A DNA stretch of 64,000 nucleotides from an uncultured Prevotella sp. (GCF_946404925.1 NZ_CAMJFM010000003.1:62001-126000), one strand, 5' to 3'; numbered from the stretch's first letter, positions 11,196 to 19,267 are shown. Notes: a model not told the origin generated them from the sequence alone. Numbers and translations: made by a program.

Positions 11196-12766
11196 AAAAA
11201 ATAACCTTATTTTTATTACTTTTTGCCCTCTCGCTGGGCATGGTGTCTGCTTTTGCACAGAAGCAGCAGCAACGCCGTCGCCCTGCTCGTAAGGCGGCTA
11301 CGCAGGATACCCGCGTGTATCTTGTGCATGCCGATGTGTTGCATTACGATGTAACCAAGAATGCGGATGCCACCATCCTCAACGGCAAGGTGCACTTCAC
11401 CCATCAGGGAGCCCGATTGTATTGCGATAGTGCCTATTTCTATGAGGGCAGCAACTCGTTCGAAGCTTTCGGTCATGTCAAGATGTATCAAGGCGACACC
11501 CTATCGCTGCTTAGCGACTATGCCTATTACGATGGTAACGAGCAGATGGCGCGCGCCCGCTATAATGTGGTGCTCAAGCACAAGAAGACCACGCTTTATA
11601 CCGATAGTCTCGACTTCGATCGTCTTTACGATAACGCCTACTTCTTTGAGGGCGGAAAGATGATTGATGGCAAGACCACACTCACCTCCGACTGGGGCGA
11701 GTATAACACCAAGACCAAGATGTCGGTGTTCAACTACGATGTCAAGATGAAGAGCCCCAAGTTCTTCCTCACTACCGATACGCTTTATTATGACACACGT
11801 CTCTCGATGGCGCACATCGTAGGCCCGTCCAATATCACCTCCGGCGATAGTCATATCTACTCCGAGCAGGGTTATTACGACACCAAGAACGACCGCGCCC
11901 GACTGATGAACCGCTCGGTACTTTCAAATCAGGGTAAGACGATGGTGGGCGATAGCGTGTACTACGATAGTAAGGAGGGATTCAGTCAGGCTTTCCGCAA
12001 TGTGATTTATGTCGACTCGGTCAATAAGAACAAGCTTACCGGCAACTATGGCGAATACTGGGAGCATACCGGCTTTGCCCTTTGCACTGATAGTGCTGTG
12101 GCCATCGACTTCTCGCAGGGCGACTCACTGTTTATGCATGCCGACACCTTCAAGGTGGTTACATATAACATTGATACCGACTCCGTTTATCGTAAGATGT
12201 TCGGATTCCATCATGTGCGTGCCTATCGTACCGATGTTCAGGCCGTGGCCGACTCGCTGATGTACAACTCGCTCGACTCGTGTCTCACGCTCTATCACGA
12301 TCCTATCGTGTGGAACCAGAACCAGCAACTGCTGGGCGACCGCATCGAGGTGTTTATGAAGGATTCGTTGATCGACCATGCCCACGTCATCGATAACTGT
12401 TTCTCAATACAGCAGCTCCGCAGCGATACCACCAAGCACAATCAGGTGTCGTCGAAGGAGATGTTTGCCTACTTTATCGATGGTAAGATACACGAAACGC
12501 GGGCCAAGGGCAATGTGCTGATAGGCTATTACTTCGAAGAGGGCGATAGTGTGCCCATTGTGTATAATTATCAGGAAACGGCCGAGATGCGCATGTATCT
12601 CAAGGACCGCAAGCTGCAGAAGGTGTGGACACCTAAGAGCTCGGGTACCATGTATCCGCTCAATCAGATTCCTGCCGACCGCAAGCAACTGCCCGGTTTT
12701 GCCTGGTACGACAAGGTGCGCCCGCTGAACCGTGACGATATATTCAACTGGAGACCAAAACAATGA
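11183..12766 (+). CDS. OstA-like protein, probable lipopolysaccharide transport factor
   Basis: The 527-residue protein has a signal peptide (KKITLFLLLFALSLGMVSAFA) and then repeated beta strands of the OstA/LptA type. Examples are LHYDVTKNADATILNGKVHFTHQGARLYCDSAYFYEG-like segments, with the motif D-x-x-Y-Y-D recurring. This is typical of the Bacteroidetes OstA-like family that relates to LptA and the N-domain of LptD, which bridge LPS from the inner to the outer membrane. The length is far above E. coli LptA, so it may cover more of the bridge. The start overlaps surA by 13 bp and the stop overlaps mutL by 4 bp. The role is inferred from family resemblance. Confidence 0.82.
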   Translation: MDKVKKITLFLLLFALSLGMVSAFAQKQQQRRRPARKAATQDTRVYLVHADVLHYDVTKNADATILNGKVHFTHQGARLYCDSAYFYEGSNSFEAFGHVKMYQGDTLSLLSDYAYYDGNEQMARARYNVVLKHKKTTLYTDSLDFDRLYDNAYFFEGGKMIDGKTTLTSDWGEYNTKTKMSVFNYDVKMKSPKFFLTTDTLYYDTRLSMAHIVGPSNITSGDSHIYSEQGYYDTKNDRARLMNRSVLSNQGKTMVGDSVYYDSKEGFSQAFRNVIYVDSVNKNKLTGNYGEYWEHTGFALCTDSAVAIDFSQGDSLFMHADTFKVVTYNIDTDSVYRKMFGFHHVRAYRTDVQAVADSLMYNSLDSCLTLYHDPIVWNQNQQLLGDRIEVFMKDSLIDHAHVIDNCFSIQQLRSDTTKHNQVSSKEMFAYFIDGKIHETRAKGNVLIGYYFEEGDSVPIVYNYQETAEMRMYLKDRKLQKVWTPKSSGTMYPLNQIPADRKQLPGFAWYDKVRPLNRDDIFNWRPKQ

Positions 12767-14601
12767 GCGACTTAATACATCTACTTCCCGATAGCGTAGC
12801 CAACCAGATAGCAGCTGGTGAGGTTATTCAGCGTCCGGCTTCTGTCATCAAAGAGCTGGTCGAGAATTCTGTTGATGCCGGTGCCACCACCATTCATGTC
12901 ATCGTGGTTGATGCCGGCCGAACCTCTATCCAGGTCATCGACGATGGTAAGGGTATGAGCGAGACCGATGCGCGTCTCTCGTTCGAGCGCCACGCCACAT
13001 CGAAGATTCTGCAGGCTGGCGATTTGTTTGCCCTCCACACCATGGGCTTCCGTGGCGAGGCTTTGGCCTCAATAGCTGCCGTGGCCCAGGTTGAGTTGCA
13101 AACGCGCCGCAAGGAAGACGAGATAGGTACGCTTATCACTATAGCCGGCTCAAAGCTCACCCGTCAGGAGCCCGTATCCTGTCCTGTGGGCAGTAATTTC
13201 AAGGTCGACAACCTGTTCTTTAATGTCCCGGCTCGTCGCAAGTTCCTCAAGAGCAACGCCACCGAGCTTAACAACATCCTCACGGCTTTCGAGCGCATTG
13301 TGCTTGTCTATCCGCAGATACACTTCACCCTGCATCACAATGGGGTAGAGATGCTCAATCTGCGTGCCGGCAGCGTTCGCCAGCGCATAGCCGATGTGTT
13401 TGGCAAGCAGTATAGTCAGGATTTGCTGCCCGTCGAGGTACAGACCGCCATGTGTAAGGTTAGCGGATTTGTGGGTAAGCCCGAGGCCGCCCGCAAAAAG
13501 AGCGGTTGCGACTATTTCTTCGTCAACGGCCGATTCATGAAACACGCCTACTTCCACAAGGCTGTGATGAGGGCTTACGACCGATTGGTGCCCGAGGGCA
13601 TGGCCGTGCCTTACTTCTTATATATAGAGGTAGAACCCAGCGAGATCGATGTGAACATCCATCCCACCAAGACTGAGATAAAGTTTGAGAACGAGCAAGC
13701 TATCTGGCAGATTCTCTCTGCCGCCGTTCGCGATGGCATCGGCAAGTTCTGCGAGGTGCCCTCTATCGATTTCGACACGCAGGGCCAGCCTGATATTCCT
13801 GTATTCGATAACGCATCGTTCCAGGATGATTTCTCGGCCCCCAAGGTAAACTATAACCCCGATTATAATCCCTTCAAGCAGAGTGGTGGTAGCCATTCGT
13901 CGGCTTCGGCGCCCAACCAGTGGGAGTCGCTCTACGAGGGTGTTGGGCAACGTGGCACCACCATCGAGATGCCACTGCAGCAGCCGTCGTTCTTCGACGA
14001 TGATAACATCGTCGAGCCTCAGTCGGCTACCGAGATTCTCTCCGAGAAGTCGCCGGCCCACTATCAGTACAAGGGCAAGTACCTCATGACGGCCGTCAAG
14101 TCGGGCCTGATGATTATCGACCAGCATCGTGCCAGCGTACGTATACTCTACGATCGCTACCAGAGTCAGCAGGATGGTCATCTCATCACCACCCAGAAGC
14201 TGTTGTTCCCCGAGTCGGTTCAGTTCTCGCCCTCCGAGACTGTTACCATGAACCAGATGCTGCCCGAGCTCACCAACTTAGGTTTCGATCTCTCCGATCT
14301 TGGTGGCAACACCTTTGCCATCAACGGCATCCCCACCGGCCTCGACGGCGTAGATCCCAAATCTCTGCTCCACGAAATGGTAGCTGATGTTGATATCTCT
14401 CACCTCTCACCTCTTACCTCCCACCTCTGTTTGCGCCTTGCACAAAGCGCCGCTCTTCCTTATGGTCAGGTGTTGAGCAACGACGAGATGGAGGCTATAA
14501 TCAACGATCTTTTTGCCTGCACCAACGTCAACTACACGCCCGACGGAAAAGCTATACTTTGCATACTTCCACAGGGTGATATTGAGCATTTATTGGGTTA
14601 A
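12763..14601 (+). CDS. mutL: DNA mismatch repair protein MutL
   Basis: MutL couples MutS mismatch recognition to strand removal. The 612-residue protein has the GHKL ATPase motifs: IAAGEVIQRPASVIKELVENSVDAGAT at residues about 16-42 (as shorter blocks), DDGKGM near 63 and GFRGEALASIAAV near 92. The C-terminal dimerisation domain begins around 430. Its would-be endonuclease motif reads DQHRASVR at 453-460 instead of DQHA-x2-E, and no CPHGRP zinc motif is visible, so strand nicking in the classical way is doubtful. Between residues about 545 and 556 the protein is encoded by 7 bp DNA repeats (see 14397-14428). It is translationally coupled to the OstA-like gene. Confidence 0.95.
   Translation: MSDLIHLLPDSVANQIAAGEVIQRPASVIKELVENSVDAGATTIHVIVVDAGRTSIQVIDDGKGMSETDARLSFERHATSKILQAGDLFALHTMGFRGEALASIAAVAQVELQTRRKEDEIGTLITIAGSKLTRQEPVSCPVGSNFKVDNLFFNVPARRKFLKSNATELNNILTAFERIVLVYPQIHFTLHHNGVEMLNLRAGSVRQRIADVFGKQYSQDLLPVEVQTAMCKVSGFVGKPEAARKKSGCDYFFVNGRFMKHAYFHKAVMRAYDRLVPEGMAVPYFLYIEVEPSEIDVNIHPTKTEIKFENEQAIWQILSAAVRDGIGKFCEVPSIDFDTQGQPDIPVFDNASFQDDFSAPKVNYNPDYNPFKQSGGSHSSASAPNQWESLYEGVGQRGTTIEMPLQQPSFFDDDNIVEPQSATEILSEKSPAHYQYKGKYLMTAVKSGLMIIDQHRASVRILYDRYQSQQDGHLITTQKLLFPESVQFSPSETVTMNQMLPELTNLGFDLSDLGGNTFAINGIPTGLDGVDPKSLLHEMVADVDISHLSPLTSHLCLRLAQSAALPYGQVLSNDEMEAIINDLFACTNVNYTPDGKAILCILPQGDIEHLLG
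14397..14428. repeat. 7 bp tandem repeat inside mutL
   Basis: CTCTCAC, CTCTCAC, CTCTTAC, CTCCCAC and the start of a fifth unit run without gaps. Read in the mutL frame they give SHLSPLTSHL. Related units occur in gaps at 32597-32640, 54677-54707 and 55151-55178. Confidence 0.85.
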
Positions 14602-14668
14602 ATTGCAAAATAGTGTTAATAAATCGCACTTTTTGGGCAAAACATGCTGCGGTCTCAAAAAATCTTCT

Positions 14669-14676
14669 TACCTTTG
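14669..14676 (+). promoter_or_regulatory. Promoter -7 box of tRNA-Val
   Basis: TACCTTTG at 14669-14676, 20 bp before the tRNA. The same box and the leader TACCTTTGCACCCGCTTACA precede the second tRNA-Val copy on the other strand. Confidence 0.75.
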
Positions 14677-14696
14677 CACCCGCTTACAAGAAATGA

Positions 14697-14774
14697 GGGC
14701 GTTTAGCTCAGCTGGTTTAGAGCATCTGCCTTACAAGCAGAGGGTCGGCGGTTCGAATCCGTCAACGCCCACCA
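14697..14774 (+). tRNA. tRNA-Val (anticodon TAC)
   Basis: The cloverleaf is complete: acceptor GGGCGTT pairs with AACGCCC. There is a D arm with AGCTCAGCTGG, an anticodon stem around CTTACAA giving TAC, and a T arm GGTTCGAATCC. A CCA end is encoded. The 75-base body is identical to the copy at 41952-42026, where CCA is not encoded. Confidence 0.97.
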
Positions 14775-14784
14775 AAACAAAGTT

Positions 14785-14812
14785 AGGATGTGAGAAATCA
14801 CATCCTTTTTTT
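14785..14812 (+). terminator. Intrinsic terminator after tRNA-Val
   Basis: AGGATGTGA and TCACATCCT form a 9 bp stem with a GAAA tetraloop followed by seven T. The same stem core serves tRNA-Tyr at 16754-16778. Confidence 0.9.
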
Positions 14813-14836
14813 ATCTCAGCACAACTACTGTATCGT

Positions 14837-16222
14837 ATGAAGAAGGTAAAGAATAGCGAGGTGCTGCTTTCATACATTCGCGAAGGCCGCACGATGACCC
14901 AGAGAGAAAAACTTTGGCTCATCATCAGCCTTAGTATACCTTCTATCCTTGCGCAGATTTCAGCCACCGTCATGTTTTTTATCGATGCCTCTATGGTGGG
15001 CCATTTGGGCGCCAGGGCATCGGCAGCCATCGGTCTTGTTGAGACTACCGGTTGGTTGATGGGTGGTTTGGCTTCGGCGGCCAATATGGGCTTCTCTGTT
15101 CAGGTGGCTCACTTCATCGGGGCCAATGATTTCGAGGCTGCCCGTCGCGTTCTGCGTCAGTCGTTGGTGTGCTGTATCATCTGGGCACTTCTCATCTCCA
15201 TCACGTCGGTGGCCGTAGCCCCGTCGTTGCCTTATTGGCTTGGTGGTACCGATGAGATAGCGCGCGATGCCTCGATGTATTTTGCCATCTTCGGCCTCGC
15301 GGGCATATTCTTCCAGATGGAGGGCTTGGCCGGATCCATGCTCAAGTGCTCGGGCAATATGAAGATTCCGTCAATCCTTAATATCGGCATGTGCGTGCTT
15401 GACGTCTGCTTCAACTATCTTTTCATCTATGTCATGGGACTTGGCGTTGTGGGTGCCGCCATGGGCACAGGTGTGGCTATGTTCATCACCGCCGTGCTCA
15501 TGCTTTACTTCCTGCTGGTGCGTTCTAAGATGCTCTCGCTGGTGGGGCGTCCCGGCTCATTCCGTCCGCAGACCGATACCGTTGGCACTGCCTTTAAGAT
15601 TGGCGCGCCTATGGGCTTGCAACACATGCTTATGGGCGGGGCTCAGGTCGTTAGCACGCTCATTGTGGCGCCGCTGGGCACTATAGCTATCGCTGCCCAC
15701 TCATTGGCCATCACCGTCGAGAGTCTTTGCTATATGCCCGGCTTTGGTATTGCCGAGGCTGCCACCACGCTGGTAGGGCAGGGCATAGGTGCCGGTCAGC
15801 GGTTGCTCACCCAGTCGTTTGCCCGCATGTCGGTGGGCTTGGGCATCGCCGTCATGACGTTAATGGGCGTTATGATGTGGATTTTTGCGCCACAGCTCAT
15901 GTCGCTCATGTCGCCCGTTCAGGAGGTCATTGCTTTGGGCACTCAGGTTCTACGCATCGAGGCGTGGGCCGAACCTATGTTTGCTGCAGCTATCGTTTGT
16001 AATGGTGTGTTTATCGGTGCTGGCGATACCATCATACCAGCCATCATGAGTTTGGGTTCTATGTGGGCCGTCCGCCTTAGTCTTGCCGCCACGTTGGCGC
16101 CCAAATACGGTCTGCGTGGCGTTTGGTTCGCCATGGCTACCGAACTCACCTTCCGCGGCTCCATCTTCCTCATTCGTCTCTTCAAAGGCTCTTGGGCGGA
16201 TAAATTAAAGGTTAAACATTAA
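14837..16222 (+). CDS. MATE-family multidrug/cation antiporter
   Basis: The 461-residue protein has about 12 hydrophobic segments and MATE-type repeats (SIPSILAQISATVMFFIDASMVGHLGARASAA near the N-terminus, given here as one descriptive stretch of blocks, and PAIMSLGSMWAVR near the end). MATE carriers export drugs or metabolites in exchange for Na or H ions at the inner membrane. The start is placed at ATG 14837 (MKKVKNSEVLL); ATG 14894 is the alternative. The open frame extends upstream through tRNA-Val but that is not credible. Only about 24 bp separate the tRNA terminator from this start and no promoter is seen there. The last codons (KLKVKH, stop) are encoded by 7 bp repeats. Confidence 0.88.
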   Translation: MKKVKNSEVLLSYIREGRTMTQREKLWLIISLSIPSILAQISATVMFFIDASMVGHLGARASAAIGLVETTGWLMGGLASAANMGFSVQVAHFIGANDFEAARRVLRQSLVCCIIWALLISITSVAVAPSLPYWLGGTDEIARDASMYFAIFGLAGIFFQMEGLAGSMLKCSGNMKIPSILNIGMCVLDVCFNYLFIYVMGLGVVGAAMGTGVAMFITAVLMLYFLLVRSKMLSLVGRPGSFRPQTDTVGTAFKIGAPMGLQHMLMGGAQVVSTLIVAPLGTIAIAAHSLAITVESLCYMPGFGIAEAATTLVGQGIGAGQRLLTQSFARMSVGLGIAVMTLMGVMMWIFAPQLMSLMSPVQEVIALGTQVLRIEAWAEPMFAAAIVCNGVFIGAGDTIIPAIMSLGSMWAVRLSLAATLAPKYGLRGVWFAMATELTFRGSIFLIRLFKGSWADKLKVKH

Positions 16223-16234
16223 AGATTAAACATT
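16205..16234. repeat. 7 bp tandem repeat across the MATE stop codon
   Basis: TTAAAGG, TTAAACA, TTAAAGA, TTAAACA: four 7-mers that alternate between two versions. The MATE stop TAA (16220-16222) lies inside the third unit. Confidence 0.85.
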
Positions 16235-16259
16235 TCTCGTTCTTCCTTCCTCGAAACGC

Positions 16260-16302
16260 AAAAAAAAAGCCGCTCAAGGGTCATCAACGACTCCGGGGCG
16301 GC
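16260..16302 (-). terminator. Terminator of the candidate ncRNA
   Basis: On the minus strand GCCGC (16302-16298) pairs with GCGGC (16273-16269), with an inner GTC/GAC pair, and nine T follow at 16268-16260. Confidence 0.75.
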
Positions 16303-16569
16303 ACCAACAATCTATGAATAACTAAAAACCTTTTTCTGAGAAAAAACGGAGTGTCACCACTGCGTCTTTGTTATCCTTACTAACAAATCTTTTCTAACAC
16401 CTTAGAAATACCTATCTCCAATTTAACTAACTAATAAACCTAAAACCAAATTCTAACTAACTATTAACTCTAACTAAAACCTAAATCAATCAATCTTTAT
16501 ATACCTTAACTAATACCTCTGTATTTTGTTTCTATGCTTCTATTGAAGAACTCTTGTTGTCTTTTGACG
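16260..16569 (-). ncRNA. Candidate non-coding RNA, about 310 nt, C-poor
   Basis: A minus-strand promoter box (16573-16580) and an intrinsic terminator with nine T (16260-16302) bracket about 310 bp with no credible reading frame. From 16520 down to 16406 the transcript would contain no C at all (115 bases), with several TTAGTTAG motifs. It should therefore be single-stranded there. The 3' third is structured: an imperfect hairpin CGCAGTG-GTGA-CACTCCG followed by six T near 16341-16364, a TTTTTCT-C-AGAAAAA palindrome and the final GCCGC/GCGGC hairpin. I do not recognise it as tmRNA, RNase P, SRP or a known riboswitch. It could also be a decayed leader. Confidence 0.55.
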
Positions 16570-16572
16570 TTG

Positions 16573-16603
16573 CAAAGGTACGACGATTTTCGCAATCTCG
16601 CAA
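16573..16603 (-). promoter_or_regulatory. Promoter of the candidate ncRNA
   Basis: On the minus strand TTG near 16601-16603 and TACCTTTG at 16580-16573 are spaced about 20 bp. No gene start follows, only the C-poor stretch. Confidence 0.7.
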
Positions 16604-16657
16604 TATTTTTAATGCGTTTTCCTTAAAAAAGTGTGTTTCTTTTGATGTATGTCAAGC

Positions 16658-16696
16658 GATTGTGTGCGAACACAGACTGATTGTGTACGAAAACAC
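16658..16696. repeat. Two direct repeats 21 bp apart with GTGT...ACAC dyads
   Basis: GATTGTGTGCGAACACA begins at 16658 and GATTGTGTACGAAAACAC at 16679. Each copy holds an inverted half-site pair. The 21 bp offset equals two DNA turns, as for a protein binding one face. It lies upstream of the ncRNA promoter. Confidence 0.55.
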
Positions 16697-16745
16697 GTTG
16701 TTTTTACACTTTTTAAAGTTCCCTCGCGCGCACGTACGCGAATAC

Positions 16746-16778
16746 ATATAAAAAAGGATGTGATCTTCTCACATCCTT
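16746..16778 (-). terminator. Terminator after tRNA-Tyr
   Basis: AAGGATGTGA and TCACATCCTT form a 10 bp stem with a 5-base loop. The T-run is on the minus strand at 16755-16751. Confidence 0.85.
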
Positions 16779-16789
16779 GCTTGTTTCTC

Positions 16790-16875
16790 TGGTGGGTGCT
16801 GATGGATTCGAACCACCGAAGTCGAAAGACAGCAGATTTACAGTCTGCCCCATTTGGCCACTCTGGAAAACACCC
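16790..16875 (-). tRNA. tRNA-Tyr (anticodon GTA)
   Basis: Read on the minus strand, acceptor GGGTGTT pairs with AGCACCC. The anticodon loop CTGTAAA carries GTA, and a long variable arm (class II) lies before the T arm GGTTCGAATCC. CCA is encoded. The 86 bases fit bacterial tRNA-Tyr. Confidence 0.95.
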
Positions 16876-16892
16876 ATTTTCAAAACCGGGTG

Positions 16893-16900
16893 CAAAGGTA
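16893..16900 (-). promoter_or_regulatory. Promoter -7 box of tRNA-Tyr
   Basis: TACCTTTG on the minus strand, followed by CACCCGG and the tRNA 18 bp later. Confidence 0.7.
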
Positions 16901-16957
16901 CAACTTTTTTTTCATTCCCGCAAATTTTCGGCAGTAAATTTTCTTTTTTTTGTTGTA

Positions 16958-18247
16958 TTATACCTGGGGCTCAGCAATAAGGCGTCCCCTACAGTATCGT
17001 TCTGCTATATTACGGTCGTCGCCGGTGTAGATGAATCGCTCGAGGCGCTGAAGCAGGGTGTAGTCGGCATCGATGAGCAGTGGACTGTCATCGATCACCA
17101 AGGCATCGAAGTCATAGCCAGGCTCAAAACTACCAACCTTTCCGAAGAAGCTGCCTGCCGACTTTGTTGCCATCCAAAAGGCTTCGGAGAGCGATAGGAA
17201 TGTGTTTTGCTTGTTGCGCTGGTAGTGCATCTTGCTTACCTGTACGGCATAAACCATCATACGGAATATGCTCAGGTCGTGGCCACCGCTGATGTCACTG
17301 CCCAGGGCTACCTGAACACCTGCATTAAGCAGTTGGCGGATAGGGGCAAGACCTGAGGCTAAGTTGAAATTGGATGTAGGGCAGTGGGCCACCATCACTC
17401 CACGCTGGCTAAGCATTTTCAACTCGTCACCATCGGTCCATACGCAGTGGGCCATGATGGTAGGCGTCTGGCCTAATAGTCCATATCGGTCGTAGGCATC
17501 GGCATAGTGCTTGCTCTGGGGTTCAAGCTGTTTTACCCATTCTATCTCGCCCAGATTCTCTGACAGGTGCGACTGAACGGGAAGCTTGTATTTGGCGGCC
17601 ATCTGTCCGCAGGCCTCCAGCATATCGGGTGTGCATGATGGAACGAAGCGGGGAGTGACGATGGGGCGGACAAGTGCATCGGGGCGCTCAAACTCGCTTA
17701 CAAGTGCATCGCAGGCTTCTAGAGCGTCGGTCGTGCTTTCCTGCAAACCTTCGGGGCAGTTACGGTTCATGTTTACCTTACCCACACGGCCGCCCATACC
17801 GGCCTGTTGCAGTAGCTGCATCAGCAGTCGGGTGCTATCGAGATGTACCGAGGCAAAGGCTACCACGCGCATGGTTCCGAAACGCCACAGGTCGTGAATG
17901 AATCGGCGGTAGATGCGCTCGGCATAGGCCACATCGGCAAACTTCAGTTCCTCGGGGAACGTGTAGTTCTGCAGCCAAGGCAGCAGCTCCTCGTCCATGG
18001 CCAGTCCCTGGTTGCGATACTGTGGGGCATGCACGTGCATATCGCACATGGCGGGTATGAGCAGACGGTCGCCCAGATCGGTTACTGGCCAGCTGGCCAG
18101 ATGCTGCGGCAACTGGGTGTAAACGCCCTCAACCTTGCCATCGCAAACGGCTACATAGCCGCGGGGAACCACCTCGAAACGCTTGCTCTCTGGGGTGTAG
18201 ATGATATTGGCGCGATAAATCTGCACCTTATTATATATAGTGTTCAT
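16958..18247 (-). CDS. guaD: Guanine deaminase (amidohydrolase family)
   Basis: The 429-residue protein is a metal-dependent amidohydrolase that turns guanine into xanthine plus ammonia. Visible metal-site motifs are MCDMHVHAPQY near residue 70, QSHLSEN near 215, MAHCVWTD near 260 and LGSDISGGHD near 320. The segments KVNMNRNCPEGL and PRFVPSCTPDML are characteristic of guanine deaminases rather than cytosine or chlorohydrolase relatives. The gene lies 21 bp behind rsmA on the same strand and probably shares its transcript. The A-rich sequence after the stop shows no clear terminator. Confidence 0.88.
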   Translation of the reverse strand: MNTIYNKVQIYRANIIYTPESKRFEVVPRGYVAVCDGKVEGVYTQLPQHLASWPVTDLGDRLLIPAMCDMHVHAPQYRNQGLAMDEELLPWLQNYTFPEELKFADVAYAERIYRRFIHDLWRFGTMRVVAFASVHLDSTRLLMQLLQQAGMGGRVGKVNMNRNCPEGLQESTTDALEACDALVSEFERPDALVRPIVTPRFVPSCTPDMLEACGQMAAKYKLPVQSHLSENLGEIEWVKQLEPQSKHYADAYDRYGLLGQTPTIMAHCVWTDGDELKMLSQRGVMVAHCPTSNFNLASGLAPIRQLLNAGVQVALGSDISGGHDLSIFRMMVYAVQVSKMHYQRNKQNTFLSLSEAFWMATKSAGSFFGKVGSFEPGYDFDALVIDDSPLLIDADYTLLQRLERFIYTGDDRNIAERYCRGRLIAEPQV

Positions 18248-18268
18248 TTTTCCTGGATGTTTTAGTTG

Positions 18269-19060
18269 TTAGAGTGCGGCAGCCACCATGTTGGTGAGTT
18301 CGATGAACTGAGGGATGGATAGCTGCTCGGGGCGGCGGGTCATGATGTCGGCCTCGAAGAACCCTGCAGGAGCGGGGTGGTTGGCATCGAATATCTGGCG
18401 GAGCGACACACGGAGCATCTTGCGACGCTGATTGAACGTAGCCTTGACCACGCGGCGGAACAGTTGCTCGTCGCATCCTAGATCGGTGACCTCATTGCGC
18501 GTCATGCGGATAACGGCGCTCTGCACCTTTGGGGGCGGATTAAACACGCCTGGCTCTACGGTAAACAGGTACTCAACATTGTACCAAGCCTGTATTAGTA
18601 CCGACAGTATGCCGTACTGCTTGTTGCCGGGCTGCGATGCCATGCGGACGGCCACCTCGTGCTGAATCATACCGGTGCAGCAGGGGATGAGGTCCTTGTT
18701 GTCGAGCATCTTAAAGAATATCTGCGATGATATGTCGTATGGATAGTTTCCTGTAAGCACAAACTGCTGCCCATCAAACACTTCGCGAAGGTCCATGCGT
18801 AGGAAGTCGCCCGAGATGATGTTGTCTGATAGGCGTGGGAAGTTCTCCTGCAGATACGCCACACTCTCACGGTCAATCTCTACAACCTTGAAAGGGCGAG
18901 GCTTTTCTACCAGATACTGCGTCATCACGCCCATACCAGGGCCCACCTCGAGCACGGGGATGTCAGCACATGCATCCACCGTGTCGGCGATGCGCTTGGC
19001 TATGTTCAGATCAGTCAGGAAGTGCTGACCGAGATTTTTCTTAGGTCGAACTTGTTTCAT
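18269..19060 (-). CDS. rsmA: 16S rRNA adenine dimethyltransferase
   Basis: RsmA (KsgA) dimethylates two adjacent adenines near the 3' end of 16S rRNA. The product has 263 residues from the chosen start MKQVRPKKNLGQHFL, with the SAM motif VLEVGPGMGVMTQYL near residue 37 and the catalytic NYPYDISSQI motif near 107. A 12-residue N-terminal extension is possible in frame, but the promoter's -7 box (19066-19073) lies inside it. That fixes the start at 19060 and leaves almost no 5' leader. guaD follows on the same strand. Confidence 0.95.
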   Translation of the reverse strand: MKQVRPKKNLGQHFLTDLNIAKRIADTVDACADIPVLEVGPGMGVMTQYLVEKPRPFKVVEIDRESVAYLQENFPRLSDNIISGDFLRMDLREVFDGQQFVLTGNYPYDISSQIFFKMLDNKDLIPCCTGMIQHEVAVRMASQPGNKQYGILSVLIQAWYNVEYLFTVEPGVFNPPPKVQSAVIRMTRNEVTDLGCDEQLFRRVVKATFNQRRKMLRVSLRQIFDANHPAPAGFFEADIMTRRPEQLSIPQFIELTNMVAAAL

Positions 19061-19065
19061 GGGGA

Positions 19066-19073
19066 CAAAGATA
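19066..19073 (-). promoter_or_regulatory. Promoter -7 box of rsmA, 5 bp from the start codon
   Basis: TATCTTTG on the minus strand ends 5 bases before the ATG of rsmA, so the mRNA should have little or no leader. Confidence 0.6.
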
Positions 19074-19105
19074 CAAATAAACGAGTGAAATTCCAAATTT
19101 GGCGC

Positions 19106-19145
19106 AAAAAAAATCGCAGATTGTAAGACCTGCGACTCATTTTTT
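19106..19145. terminator. Terminator behind the 34-residue membrane protein gene
   Basis: TCGCAG (19114-19119) and CTGCGA (19130-19135) form a hairpin. On the minus strand eight T follow directly; a T-run on the plus side would also allow use in that direction. Confidence 0.75.
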
Positions 19146-19162
19146 TTCGGTTACCTATTGAA

Positions 19163-19267
19163 TTACTTATTGTTGTCTACATTAACAGCAACGGTTACAA
19201 CCAGTGAAACGGCCAGTGCAAAAGCGGCCAAAGTCATCAACAAAAAACTTGTTTCTAATGTTACCAT
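19163..19267 (-). CDS. Small hydrophobic membrane protein, 34 residues
   Basis: This reading frame encodes 34 residues: a short N-terminus MVTLETS, one membrane-spanning stretch of about 22 residues (from [10 protein letters not shown] to VVTVAVNV) and a polar tail DNNK. Three signals support it as a gene: a TACCTTTG promoter box at 19317-19324, a GAAAGG ribosome-binding-like sequence 9-14 bases before ATG, and a hairpin-T8 terminator 18 bp after the stop. No other gene lies in this transcription unit. The family is unknown to me. The single helix suggests a regulator or subunit of a membrane complex, but that is a guess. Confidence 0.7.

Noticed and set aside
14513..14836. Upstream extension of the MATE frame through tRNA-Val and the end of mutL.
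   Set aside because: It would translate a tRNA gene and a terminator; internal starts fit the MATE N-terminus.
16600..16789. An open frame of about 180 codons from 16649 into the guaD region on the plus strand.
   Set aside because: It crosses tRNA-Tyr and the guaD gene in antisense and has no promoter.
16958..17070. A terminator after guaD.
   Set aside because: The sequence after the stop is A-rich on the coding strand and shows no stable stem.
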